Below the pieces are notes generated by a model, which did not search any database, was not told the origin of the DNA, and was given only the letters and a program-made list of their open reading frames with translations. Source: Begonia masoniana (Eukaryota > Streptophyta > Magnoliopsida > Cucurbitales > Begoniaceae). From it: 64,000 bases of DNA. The stretch's first letter is position 1. Every line of letters begins with the position of its first letter. Position numbers and translations under genes: made by a program. The stretch spans positions 29,810,412 to 29,874,411 of the forward strand of contig CM039510.1 of the NCBI GenBank assembly GCA_022432975.1, in the 5' to 3' direction. Positions 1 through 10,359 of the stretch are shown here, piece after piece.

Positions 1-769
1 TTTTACTGAATTTGGGGAAGGGCAGTGATTTGGTTTGTTTCTGGATGTTTAGTTTTGTCGTTCTGCCTATCGGAAGGTGCCTTCAGTAAAGTCGTTGGAT
101 GAGAGAGAGAACATCCGGCTGACGTCATCGGCAGGTGCGAGTCGCAAAATCTGTAGTTTTGTCTATCGGCAGATGGAAATCTATCGGTAGATGAAGTTAT
201 GTTGACTTCATCGGCAGATGTAGTGTGTATTTTAATCTTATCGGAATGAGTCATAATGTCGTTGTCGGTAGATGTCGCGAGTTTGTCTATCGGCAGATGG
301 AAATTTATCGGTAGATGAAGTTATGTTGACTCCATCGGCAGATGAAGTTATGTTGACTTCATCGGCAGATGTAGTTGTGTTGGCTTGTCGGTAGATGGTG
401 GTGCGTTGTTTGTACACGTCATCGGCAGAAACCTCCTAAATCCTATTTCTGCTTCTTCCGTTGACTTTGTCGTCGGCAGATGTGTTCGACTTCGGCAACT
501 TCACGGGCATTCCGTGTTTTTTTTTAAGCTTTATGTCTTTTAGCCAATTACTCTTAACACTTCCAACAGTCATTTTAAAATGTTTTCACAGGTCACTTAG
601 CTTCATTGATGTCCAATTGATTTTCCGCTGCAAGTTTTAAAATATATTTAGTTTTAGAAAAGGTCAAATTTTGGCTGTCGAGTGAAATTTTAAATTTAGC
701 ATCAAGACGTCATGGTTCGGTTCAGCGTTATGAGTAGCAAACCGGGTTCAGATAACTCGGGGCGTTACA
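1..769 (+). repeat. Left (5') LTR of Tekay element 1, 3' part only
   Basis: Sequence matching 6711-7038 plus 9914-10359 of the right LTR. It ends in CGGGGCGTTACA just before the PBS. It contains the CATCGGCAGATG-type array (about 62-490; a perfect copy is at 209-220) and a TA-rich stretch near 640. The LTR start (TGTAGCACCC in the right copy) is outside the window. Confidence 0.93.
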
Positions 770-772
770 AGT

Positions 773-785
773 TGGTATCAGAGCC
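773..785 (+). other. Primer-binding site (initiator Met tRNA)
   Basis: TGGTATCAGAGCC lies 3 nt after the LTR end and is complementary to the 3' end of plant initiator-Met tRNA, the usual minus-strand primer of these elements. Confidence 0.9.
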
Positions 786-852
786 ATTTGGTTAAACCGT
801 TCAAAGAATTACTCAACAGTGCCGATCGTTGCATGGAAGTACTCCAACAACT

Positions 853-911
853 GTAAGTGTTTATGTTAGTTTTAGTATTAGATATTTATGAGAATAGTTA
901 ACCTTTTACAG
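853..911 (+). other. Candidate 59-nt leader mini-intron
   Basis: GTAAGT at 853 follows CAACT, and a pyrimidine-rich TTTTACAG ends at 911, 12 nt before the gag ATG. The same arrangement recurs at 21212-21270, 60505-60569 and on the minus strand at 56273-56210. The interval holds upstream ATGs (for example at 888) that splicing would remove. Splicing is inferred; there are no transcript data. Confidence 0.45.
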
Positions 912-923
912 GGATATAGTAAA

Positions 924-3900
924 ATGTCTAGACGACCAGGTAGACCGAGAGTACAGAGGAGGACACCAAACCCGGAGAGTAGTGAGAATTCTGGTGTGAT
1001 CAGGCAGCTGACAGACTTGGTACGCCAGCAATCTGATATGATGCGCCAGCAGTCCGATCAGTTGGGACTGCTACTGAACCGAGAGGTACAAGGGAGTGCC
1101 AACTCGGGTTCCAACAATGAACAGGCAGGAGAGAGGTTTAGGAGGTTGCGACCACCCACTTTTGATGGAAAGTCAGCTAATCCAATTGTGGCCGAGGAAT
1201 GGTTGAAAAAGATAGAAAGCATGTTTAGGTGTGCAAATGTGGGAGAAGGAGAAAAGGTCATTTTGGCAACCTTCCACTTTGCCGGTGATGCTCAACTTTG
1301 GTGGGAAACGATAGAGACCACCCATGATGTTCTTACGATGACTTGGACGTAATTTAAGGAGATTTTCTATGAGAAGTATTTTAACAGTACTGTACAGACC
1401 ACAAAGAAGTTGGAGTTCATGAACTTGAAACAGACAGGGACCGTAGCTGAATACAGCAGACAGTTTGAATCCCTATCAAGGTTTGCCGGACACCTCACAC
1501 GCAGAGATGAGGATAAAGTGTTCCAATTTGTGCATGGGCTGAAACCTGAGATTTATAGAGGAGTCAAGTTCTCGGGTATAAAAGGATTGTCCTACAGTGA
1601 AGTAGTGTCCACGGCATTAGAAGTGGAAGAGGCGGAGATGAAGTGTGCTGGGTTTAGTGCGGCTCCACGAAAGTTCACCCAGCCACACCATCACAGGGGA
1701 ACGAAGAGGCCCGGTGAGGGCCAGGGCAGTCAAGGGAAGGAGAAGAAGACACCAGATACTAGGAAGTTCCCTCAATGCCCAAAGTGTTTAAGATTTCACC
1801 CGGGAGAGTGTAGAATTAGCGCGGGGAAGTGTTTCAACTGTGAGGAGACCGGGCATCTGCTTAAGGATTGCCCAAAGCCCAGAGTCCTTCGTTGTTATAA
1901 TTGTAATAAAGTTGGCCACATGAGTAGGGATTGTCCAGCTCTGATGAATGGCCCGGTGAATGTTAAGCCAAGGATATTCTCCATGGTAGAATCGGGTGAT
2001 GAAGATCAGTCTGCTGTTGTGTCAGGTACCATACTAGTCAATTTTATGCATGCATTTACTTTAATAGATTCAGGTGAAACACATTCCTTCATAGCGTCTG
2101 CATTTGCTGATAAATTAGACGTTAAGTCTTCACTTTCTGAGCATATGTTTAATGTTGCTTTACCTTCTGGCGAACGCATGCGCTCTAGTCGTATGCTGCT
2201 TAATAGTGTAGTGACAGTAGAAGGTAAGAACCTACCTGCTGATCTCATTATTTTAGAGATCATGGGATTTGATGTAATCTTAGGAATGGATTGGTTGTTT
2301 AAGCACTATGCTACGATAGATTGTAGAACTGGCTTAGTTAGTTTTCAACCCCCTGGTGGTTTAAGACACACTTTCCAAGCCTCAAAGAAAGATAAGAGGA
2401 TGTCTATTGTAGCCGCTTTTAGTGCTAGATCTTCCTTATGCAGTGAGTATTCATGCTTTCTAGCCAGTGTTTTGGACACAAAACTGGTAGGAGAACCGAG
2501 TCTCCAAAAGGTTCCAATAGCTCAAGATTTCCCTGAAGTTTTCCTTGATGACCTGCCTGGTTTACCACCTGATAGGGAGATTGAATTTGTAGTAGATGTC
2601 TATCCTGGTGCTGAGCCAGTATCTAAGAATCCATACCGATTAGCACCAGCAGAACTCAAGGAGTTAAAGAAACAGTTAGAGGAACTGATGGAAAAAGGGT
2701 TCATACGACTGAGTTATTCGCCGTGGGGTGCACCAGTTCTCTTTGTCAAGAAAAAGGACTGATCAATGCGCATGTGCATTGACTACCAAGAATTAAATAA
2801 GTTAACCATCAAGAATAAGTACCCATTACCTAGGATCGATGATTTGTTTGACCAACTTCAAGGTGCACGAGTTTTCTCTAAGATTGACTTAAGATCGGGG
2901 TACTACCAATTGAAGGTTAAGTCTGAGGATATACCAAAGACTGCCTTTCGTACGAGATATGGACATTACGAATTTTTGGTTATGTCCTTTGGTTTGACAA
3001 ATGCACCAGCAGCTTTCATGGATCTCATGAATAGAGTGTTTCACGAGTTTCTAGACAAGTTTGTCATTGTATTCATTGATGATATCTTGATTTATTCTAG
3101 AAATAAGGATGAGCATGCAACGCATTTGAGTTTGGTGTTAGGAGTACTCAGACAGCACCAGCTTTATGCTAAGTTTTCCAAGTGTGAGTTTTGGTTGGAC
3201 AGAGTTCACTTTCTTGGTCACGTGATCTCTGGGGATGGAATATCTGTCGATCCAGCCAAAGTTCGTGCGGTTAAGGAATGGCCTCAACCGAAGAATGCTT
3301 CTGATATTAGGAGTTTCCTCGGGTTAGCAGGGTATTACAGGAAGTTTATTGAAGGATTCTCGAAGGTTGCGACACCCCTCACTCGTTTAACTAGGAAAAA
3401 CATAGTGTATGCTTGGACTGAGGAGTGTGAGTCCAGCTTCCAAACCTTAAAGCAGAAATTGACCAATGCACCTATACTAACCCTTCCTGTTGAAAATGGT
3501 AAGTTTAGTATTTATTGTGATGCTTCCAAAATTGGATTTGGCTGTGTTTTGATGCAAGATGGTAAGGTCATAGCTTATGCTTCTAGGCAATTAAAGGTGC
3601 ATGAGAAGAATTATCCTACACATGACTTAGAATTAGCTGCGGTGGTTTTTGCATTAAAGATTTGGAGGCACTACTTGTATGGACAGACTTGTGAAATATT
3701 TTCGGATCATAAAAGTCTGAAGTATATTTTCACGCAGAAGGAATTAAACATGAGACAACGTAGATGGTTGGAGTTTGTTAAAGACTACGATTTTGAGATT
3801 AAATACCACCCTGGTAAGGCCAATATGGTGGCTGATGCATTAAGTAGAGTAATACCGTCAGCCTCAGCTTTGATTCTGGATATGCCGGTGGCCTTAGAGA

Positions 3901-5432
3901 CTGAATTTCATAAGTTTAACCTAGAAACTGTGTCCAATGTAGCAGTTATGCTTTCTGCCATCTCCTTGAAACCTACCATTCTAGAAAAGATAAAAGAAAC
4001 CCAGGACATTGATGAGGAGTGTAAAAAGTTCAAGTCGAGCATGGATTCTACTGACAATTTTGACTTCAATTATACTGATGATGGAATACTTAAGTTCAGG
4101 AATAGATATTTTGTGCCAGCCAATAAAGAGCTTCGTGATGAAATCCTTTCTGAAGCTCACTCTTCTAGATTTTCCGTTCATCCTGGTAATACAAAGATGT
4201 ACAGAGACCTTAAGCAGACTTATTGGTGGCCAGGAATGAAGCGGAGCGTTGCTGAACATGTAGGACTATGTTTGATCTGCCAGCGGGTTAAGGCTGAACA
4301 TCAGAGACCTACAGGAATGTTGCAGCCATTACCACTCCCTAAATGGAAATGGGAGCAGATAACCATGGACTTTATTGTAGGATTACCCAGAACAGTAAAA
4401 GGACATGATGCAATCTGGGTGATAATCGATCGATTAACCAAATCAGCCCATTTCTTACCCATCAAGGTGACTTACTCTATGGATCAGTTAGCTGAATTGT
4501 ATGTGCAGGAGGTTGTGCGACTACATGGAGTTCCAGTTACTATAGTTTCGGACCGAGACTCTAGATTCACATCCAAATTTTGGAAGAGTTTACATAAAGC
4601 CATGGGCACACAGCTAAACTTCAGTACAGCCTTTCACCCTCAAACAGATGGACAATCGGAAAGAACCATTCAAACATTAGAGGATATGCTTCGGGCATGT
4701 GTTTTGGATTTTCAAGGTTCTTGGAGCAAGTATCTGTCCTTGGTGGAGTTTTCTTATAATAACAGTTTTCAAGCAACAATAGGAATGGCACCATATGAAG
4801 CTTTGTATGGACGAAGATGTAGATCTCCTTTGTACTGGGACGAAGTTGGTGAAGCACAGTTGCTTGGTCCTGACATTGTGCAGCAGACTATTGAGAAGGT
4901 TGCTCTCATCCATCAGAGGATCTTAACAGCTCAAAGCCGACAGAAGAGCTATGCTGACAGAAGACGCAGAGAATTAGAGTTCGAAGTAGGCGATGAAGTT
5001 TTTCTTAAAGTATCACCATTCAAAGGAGTTGTGAGATTTGGAAAGAGAGGCAAACTGAATCCTAGATTTGTTGGTCCTTTCTCAATTCTGAAAAGGATTG
5101 GGAAGGCAGCCTATCAGTTACAGCTACCAGCTTCTATGGGAGGGATACATGACGTGTTCCATGTCTCTATGTTGAAGAAGTGTGTGCGGGATCCGTCCCA
5201 AGTTGTTGAACAGCAAAGCATTGAAATTCAACCTACACTTACCTACGAGGAGAAGCCGGTAAAGATTCTGGATTATGCAGTAAAGGTACTACGCAACAAA
5301 GAAGTGCCGCTGGTGAAAGTCTTGTGGCACAATCAGAACACAGAGGAGGCAACATGGGAGCGCCAGCAAGACATAATGGACCAACACCCAGAACTGTTCA
5401 GGTACGGAATTTTGAGGACAAAATTCTTTTAA
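924..5432 (+). pseudogene. gag-pol polyprotein of Tekay element 1 (two stop codons)
   Basis: Single-frame gag-pol of about 1,500 codons. I chose the ATG at 924 (MSRRPG) because it matches sibling copies; the upstream in-frame ATG at 888 falls in a likely intron. Domains in order: capsid (1140-1640); two CCHC knuckles (CFNC..., CYNC...) at about 1828-1935; aspartic protease around the DSG at 2065; reverse transcriptase from about 2530 with FIDD at 3075; RNase H from about 3505 (YCDAS); integrase with H-H-C-C at 4155-4285 and D, D, E in MDF, SDRD and QSER (4366-4660); C-terminal chromodomain at about 5240-5400. Breaks: TAA at 1350-1352 (CAA in the sibling) and TGA at 2760-2762 (GGA in the sibling). 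The protease has DSGE where siblings have DSGA. No frameshift is seen, so this is the best preserved coding region here. Confidence 0.93.
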
Positions 5433-5443
5433 GGAGGGTAGAC
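5431..5443 (+). other. Polypurine tract of Tekay element 1
   Basis: AAGGAGGGTAGAC directly precedes the right LTR start TGTAGCACCC. It is the plus-strand primer site, and the same tract precedes the LTR at 25802. Confidence 0.8.
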
Positions 5444-5960
5444 TGTAGCACCCGGTTCCATTAAACTCAATTTAATTTGTCAAATTAAGATGTGCAAATA
5501 TGGATTAGGTTAATGAATGGATATGCAAGGGCATTATGGTAAATTAAAAACTTATTAGTGGATAACCTATTTAGAAAGAATCTATTGAGCTCAGCCGCCA
5601 CTATTCATTCTTGCTCTCGGTTTTCAGCTCAAACCAGCAGACTTCCCAGGCGATTTCCTTCCCCGAGTCCGTTCGACGAGCTAGGTAAGTTTCTACCTCG
5701 ATTTTTCTGACTTAGTAACTAAGGAAGATTGTATGGGGGAAGTGTTAGATATCTATTTTGGGAACTCATCAGGAAAGTGAGTAGATACGGGTTTAGCATA
5801 GAATCAGTAATGCTTGGCAATCAGAACTCCCAACTATTCCCTTAGGTTTTCTGAATGCCTTAGAATGAGGTTTAGTACAGGTTGACTTAATGTTCTGTTT
5901 ATGTTCTAGGTGAGAAAGATCCCGAAGAAGCTCCTAACCGAGCACTCGCCAAGAATCCAG

Positions 5961-6457
5961 GTAAGTAGAGTTTGTTTGTGCCTTCGGGCCTACATCACAA
6001 AACAGTAGGGTTTATGTATGTTTTGTATGTTTATTTTCCAGTTGTCATGCATCATGTTTTTGAAAGATTACGAAAATGAATTTACATGAAACGCATGGTA
6101 AGTGTGAGCAGGATGATCAGAATAACTGTTAAGGGGGATTAATCCGCCCCTTAACTGAGAACAGAGGATTGAGGTTTTGGGAAAAGTGATCCACTTCCCA
6201 ATCCTACAGGGGGATCAGACCAGTTAACTGTTAAGGGAATTAATCCGCCCCTTAATTGAGATCAGAGGATGTATGCTTTGGGGAATGACTGATCCACTTT
6301 CCCATCGTACAGAGGGATCAACAGAGAACGAATTTGAATACAACTGAGATGAGAAAGTAGAGACCGCATGTTTAGGGAAATTATTGCTTCATTGATCCAT
6401 TTCATTCATCGCTCTACTTGCTTAGCATTAGGCTAATAGATGAGTTTTGTGATGTAG
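5961..6457 (+). other. Intron-like LTR module with base-pairing arms
   Basis: CCAG/GTAAGT at 5961, a CTTGCTTAG box about 37 nt before the end, and TGTAG/GTG closing at 6457. CCTACATCACAAAAC (5989-6003) pairs perfectly with GTTTTGTGATGTAGG (6444-6458), which would bring donor and acceptor together. The loop holds the tandem TTAAGGG hairpin units. The module recurs in the other Tekay LTRs. Splicing is inferred. Confidence 0.5.
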
Positions 6458-6778
6458 GTGAAGAAGTTACTGAAGGTATGTTTACCGACCAACATGAGGA
6501 ATAGGCTGGTTGGAGGAGCATTTTCAGGCATCGGTTTGGTCATCTGTTGAGGCGGTTTAATCCATGGCTGCAGGTGTTGAGTTGGGAGTAACTAGTTCAG
6601 TATAGATGTTTCCTTTTCTGAAAATTTTATGACAGTAGTGTTTTTTTAAAACTTTGAATACATTCTGAGAGTCTTTGATATTAGTGTTCTGTTGGGTTTT
6701 GAAAACATTGTTTTTACTGAATTTGGGGAAGGGCAGTGATTTGGTTTGTTTCTGGATGTTTAGTTTTGTCGTTCTGCC

Positions 6779-7038
6779 TATCGGAAGATGCCTTCAGTAA
6801 AGTCGTTGGATGAGAGAGAGAACATCCGGCTGACGTCATCGGCAGGTGCAAGTCGCAAAATCTGTAGTTTTGTCTATCGACAGATGGAAATCTATCGGTA
6901 GATGAAGTTATGTTGACTTCATCGGCAGATGTAGTGTGTATTTTAATCTTATCGGAAGGAGTCATAATGTCGTTGTCGGTAGATGTCGCGAGTTTGTCTA
7001 TCGGCAGATGGAAATCTATCGGTAGATGAAGTTATGTT
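6779..7038 (+). repeat. CATCGG-NN-GATG dyad array in the Tekay LTR
   Basis: A dense series of ATCGGAAGATG, CATCGGCAGGTG, ATCGGTAGATG and CATCGGCAGATG variants, several preceded by TGACGTCATCGG, which contains the palindrome TGACGTCA. It continues after the solo LTR at 9919-10080. Such short dyads are typical of transcription-factor sites; the function here is inferred. Confidence 0.7.
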
Positions 7039-7302
7039 TGTAACGCCTCAAATACTGTACCCGTATTTCCCATATTATTTTTTTTTTTTTTTTTTTTTTT
7101 ATCTTTACATTTTATAAACTTTAAAACTTGACGTTAACCAGAATTGAAATCGAAACCGAAACCGGAATCGAAATCGAAGTCCGTTTAGTAAATCATTTAA
7201 AACATCAACTAAAACTATTTAAATAAAACTTAAAAACATTTAATTAAAAACATTTAAAATCAATTAAAAGAAGGGAGGGCAGAATCGGAATTCTGCCCTC
7301 AA

Positions 7303-7512
7303 AAGTAGCAGAGATCGCTGCACTGAGGCAGCGATCGATCTCTGCGCTGCAGCAGAGATCGATCGCTGCAGCTAGAATAGCCAGCAGCGATCGGTCTCTG
7401 CTGCAGAGCAGGGACCGATCGCTGCACTTAGTGCAGCGATCCTGCAGCATGCAGCGATCGATCTCTGCATGCTGCAGAGATCGATCGCTGCACACTCTGT
7501 GCAGCGATCAAA
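7303..7512 (-). repeat. GATCGCTGC palindrome cluster
   Basis: About 200 bp packed with alternating direct and inverted copies of GCAGCGATCGATCTCTGC-like words, forming many overlapping palindromes. A related cluster lies at 60045-60162 in the other LTR of this family. Both sit a few hundred bp before the LTR 3' end, the place where other families carry the CATCGG array. Confidence 0.75.
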
Positions 7513-8016
7513 CACTTGCTCTCTGGAATTCTCCAGAGAGCAAAAATAAAATCTTCAAGTCTCTGGAATCCGATTCCAGAGACCATCAACTTCCATTTTC
7601 CCTGCACCAACTTCACATTCCTACCATTTTTACATCTTTAAACCAAATCGACTTATGCGCTAACTCAACCGACTTACGGCAGACTTTACGAAGTCCAACT
7701 GCGTGGATGTATCTAAACATCGAGTATAACCGTATCAACCTAAAACCATTCAAAACGTTTTCAAAACATTCAGTAACATTTAAAACCAAAACATTTTACA
7801 TACAATTATCAAAACATTATCTAATCCCTATCCAGATCCAAACAACCTAAATATACTATACATTCATATTAACCATTAATCCCCCCCAAAATACATACAT
7901 AACTACCCCTCAGGTCATACGCGCCTCGACTGCTCAGCGCACTCCCACGGGCCATTCTCCCTCAACTGCTCACGCCTCGGGTGGAGGGATCTCATCCTCA
8001 CCTGTGTAGAGGTCAC

Positions 8017-8748
8017 CTACACCATACAGACACATATGAGATATTGAAATCTCAGTAAGCTACGTAAATGCAACTACATGCTATGCTATGCGTGTGGGTT
8101 CAGAAATCATGCATCGTTTTCTTTACTTTACTTTACTTTGCTTTACTTTGCTGTGCTATGAAGGTGTCACCGAGATCTCAGCCCAATAACCGGGGAGAGC
8201 ACGTCCAGCGGGCGGACCACTCTTTCCGGTTAATGGAGGGGGGTACACGCTTACAACACGTACAGCCGTGCCTGAGCCCCATCTCGCGTGACCTATGAAC
8301 TGTATACCGAAGGGTCACATGAACTATATACCGATGGGTCATTTGAACTATATACCGAAGGGTCATTTGAACTATATACCGAAGGGTCATTTAAACTATA
8401 TACCGAAGGGTCATTTGAACTATATACCGAAGGGTCACATGAACTATATACCGATGGGTCATTTGAACTATATACCGAAGGGTCATCTTTACTTTGCATT
8501 TACTTTAAAACATTGTGCGGAAATTCATTTTCTATGCGTGCTTTAAAATCGTGATGCATGAACAGTTCATATAAGCAGAAAGTAAACAACCAACGTGCAT
8601 ACATTCATGACAGTAAAGCAGAACCTATAAACAACTAACCTAACTACCCAACCAGAATAACATAAAACAAACAGTTCCTCGAGTATTCTCGAGACGACGA
8701 CGGAGTATGGTGCAGACCTTTGGGTCAAAGTAAGTCACGAAAACTTAC
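8017..8748 (-). other. Intron-like LTR module (minus strand)
   Basis: Read on minus: AG/GTAAGT donor (plus 8743-8748), arm CTGCACCATAC (plus 8705-8715), then CTTACTGAG (plus 8051-8059) and arm GTATGGTGTAG (plus 8017-8027) closing with TAG at 8017. The arms pair over 11 positions with one G-U. The loop holds the 24-bp array. Confidence 0.45.
8296..8487. repeat. 24-bp tandem repeat, 8 copies
   Basis: Eight units of TGAACTATATACCGAAGGGT plus CATT. Units 1-3 and 6-8 share the same variant order (CACA, GATGGG), so a block of units was duplicated. Because 24 is a multiple of 3 it stays open in several frames, but it has no coding features. Confidence 0.9.
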
Positions 8749-10359
8749 CTGTCGTCCGTAGCTCGCTGAGCTTCGTCCACGAGCGTCGTTCGTCTGGGCA
8801 AAACGCAACATTCGTAGTTAAAACCAATTTAAACTACTAAACGTCCTATTTCAATAAAACCTTAACTAAGGCAATTCCTAAAGTTTCAACTTAATTAATC
8901 GAAGTAATTAACGACGACTTAACGCTCGTTAATTTGAAATTCCAATTACGAGTTATTTCTGAAAACCCATAAATTCCCAAATTTATACTTTTTCACAAAT
9001 TGATTTATCTTCGTCCAATAACATCCAATACGTTCAGTATATATTTAATCACGGCTAACCTATTAATTACGAGCCCTAAACCGCGTTTTTCGTCAAAGCC
9101 CTAATTGAAACCCTAAAGCTACATCTCCGTAAAACTCGAAATAACCACTCAAAGACCGAAGCTACATACCGAGGGTTGCGAGAGGGGAAGAAACCGTGAA
9201 GGATCGGAGTTGATCGGAGGTCGGACGTCGTGCGAACGTCGGCGGCCGTGAGAGGAAGCCCTCTCTGTTCGTGCGTTCCAGAGAGAAAAGAGAGAAAAAG
9301 AGAGAAAGAGAGAAAGTGAGGGAAAAAGAAAGAAAATAGGTTATTTAATTAGAATTGATTTGAAAATTACTAAAACGCCCTTCTCACTTAATTATATTGG
9401 TTTCGTCGTTCGTTTCGTTAATCGTCCAACAATCTGACTTTTTCCAAATTTCCATATTTTGCCAATAACTCCTATTCGTCATCTGGGATTTATTAAATCT
9501 GTCCGTTCGCAATTCGGACTTCGTTTACTATTTTTACTAAACGTCCTTTACGTTACGAGAAGCGCACTTATTCGGAATATAGCGTTTAAGCTCCGAAAAT
9601 TCCCAAAACTTCCTTAAAATTCCCATTAATAATTAGGGTCATAATGACGTTTTCATTTTGTAAAACGGATCTCGTTTACTAATTTTAATAAAACATCATT
9701 ACATTACGAGAAACATAATTACTCGGAATATTGCGTCACTATTCCGAAAATTCTCGTAATATTCTTAAAATTCCTATTAATCGTTAGGATCTTAATGACA
9801 TTTTCTTTTCGTGAAACGGACCTGATTTGACATATTTACAAAAATGCCATTATATAATATATTATATCAATATAATATATTAAATTCAAAATCCGTACAA
9901 GCCGGGTATTACAATGTTGACTCCATCGGCAGATGAAGTTATGTTGACTTCATCGGCAGATGTAGTTGTGTTGGCTTGTCGGTAGATGGTGGTGCATTGT
10001 TTGTACACGTCATCGGCAGAAACCTCCTAAATCCTATTTCTGCTTCTTCCGTTGACTTTGTCGTCGGCAGATGTGTTCGACTTCGGCAACTTCACGGGCA
10101 TTCCTCGTTTTTTTTAAGCTTTATGTCTTTTAGCCAATTACTCTTAACACTTCCAACAGTCATTTTAAAATGTTTTCACAGGTCACTTAGCTTCATTGAT
10201 ATCCAATTGATTTTCCGCTGCAAGTTTTAAAATATATTTAGTTTTAGAAAAGGTCAAATTTTGGCTGTCGAGTGAAATTTTAAATTTAGCATCAAGACGT
10301 CATGGTTCGGTTCAGCGTTATGAGTAGCAAACCGGGTTCAGATAACTCGGGGCGTTACA

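Larger units (their letters stand above)
7039..9913 (-). mobile_element. Solo LTR (2875 bp) nested in the Tekay LTR
   Basis: The boundaries are TGTAACGCCTC at 7039 and GGGTATTACA at 9913, flanked by a perfect 5-bp target-site duplication ATGTT (7034-7038 and 9914-9918). Removing it restores the host LTR. Orientation is minus: its 3' end (7039) matches the LTR that precedes a PBS at 60417. It has no PBS, PPT or coding region, so the rest was probably lost by LTR-LTR recombination. Contents by strand sense: a CT-rich leader-like block (about 9340-9200), an intron-like module (8748-8017), a 24-bp tandem array, and a GATCGCTGC palindrome cluster. A homopolymer T run is at 7078-7100. Small ORFs in it are shadows of the repeats. 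Confidence 0.92.
1..10359 (+). mobile_element. Tekay-type Ty3 retrotransposon 1, nearly complete
   Basis: Ty3/gypsy chromovirus read on the plus strand. The window opens inside its left LTR, so the left end and left target-site duplication are missing. Order seen: left LTR tail, iMet-type PBS, short leader, gag-pol, polypurine tract, right LTR. The right LTR is split by a solo LTR at 7039-9913. The chromodomain at the pol end, the iMet PBS and LTRs of about 2.04 kb fit the Tekay/Del clade. By eye the left LTR tail and the matching right LTR part differ at about ten positions over 769 bp, so the insertion is fairly young. It sits inside an older LTR of the same family, whose tail follows at 10360-10807. 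Confidence 0.93.
5444..10359 (+). repeat. Right (3') LTR of Tekay element 1, split by a solo LTR
   Basis: The LTR parts are 5444-7038 and 9914-10359 (about 2,036 bp without the inserted DNA and the duplicated 5 bp). It starts TGTAGCACCC and ends GGGGCGTTACA. Landmarks: a TATA-like CTATTTAGA near 5568 followed by GCCGCCACTATTC; two GTAAGT donors (5684, 5961); two copies of a roughly 100-bp unit with a TTAAGGG/CCCTTAA hairpin (6129-6154 and 6231-6254); a 15-bp inverted repeat (5989-6003 and 6444-6458); and the CATCGG array from about 6779. Confidence 0.92.

Noticed and set aside
773..785. A tRNA-Met gene fragment
   Set aside because: Only the part complementary to the tRNA 3' end is present, exactly beside an LTR; it is a primer-binding site.
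1350..2762. Programmed stop-codon readthrough in Tekay element 1 (TAA 1350, TGA 2760)
   Set aside because: The element 2 copy has sense codons (CAA, GGA) at both places, and the second stop lies inside reverse transcriptase, so these are mutations.
7431..7850. 139-codon open frame in the solo LTR
   Set aside because: Its N terminus is translated palindrome repeat and the rest has no domain; the LTR boundaries explain the sequence.
8288..8554. Open frames on both strands over regular repeats, also resembling a CRISPR array
   Set aside because: The array is contiguous 24-bp tandem DNA without unique spacers, in a plant LTR; frames stay open only because 24 is divisible by 3.
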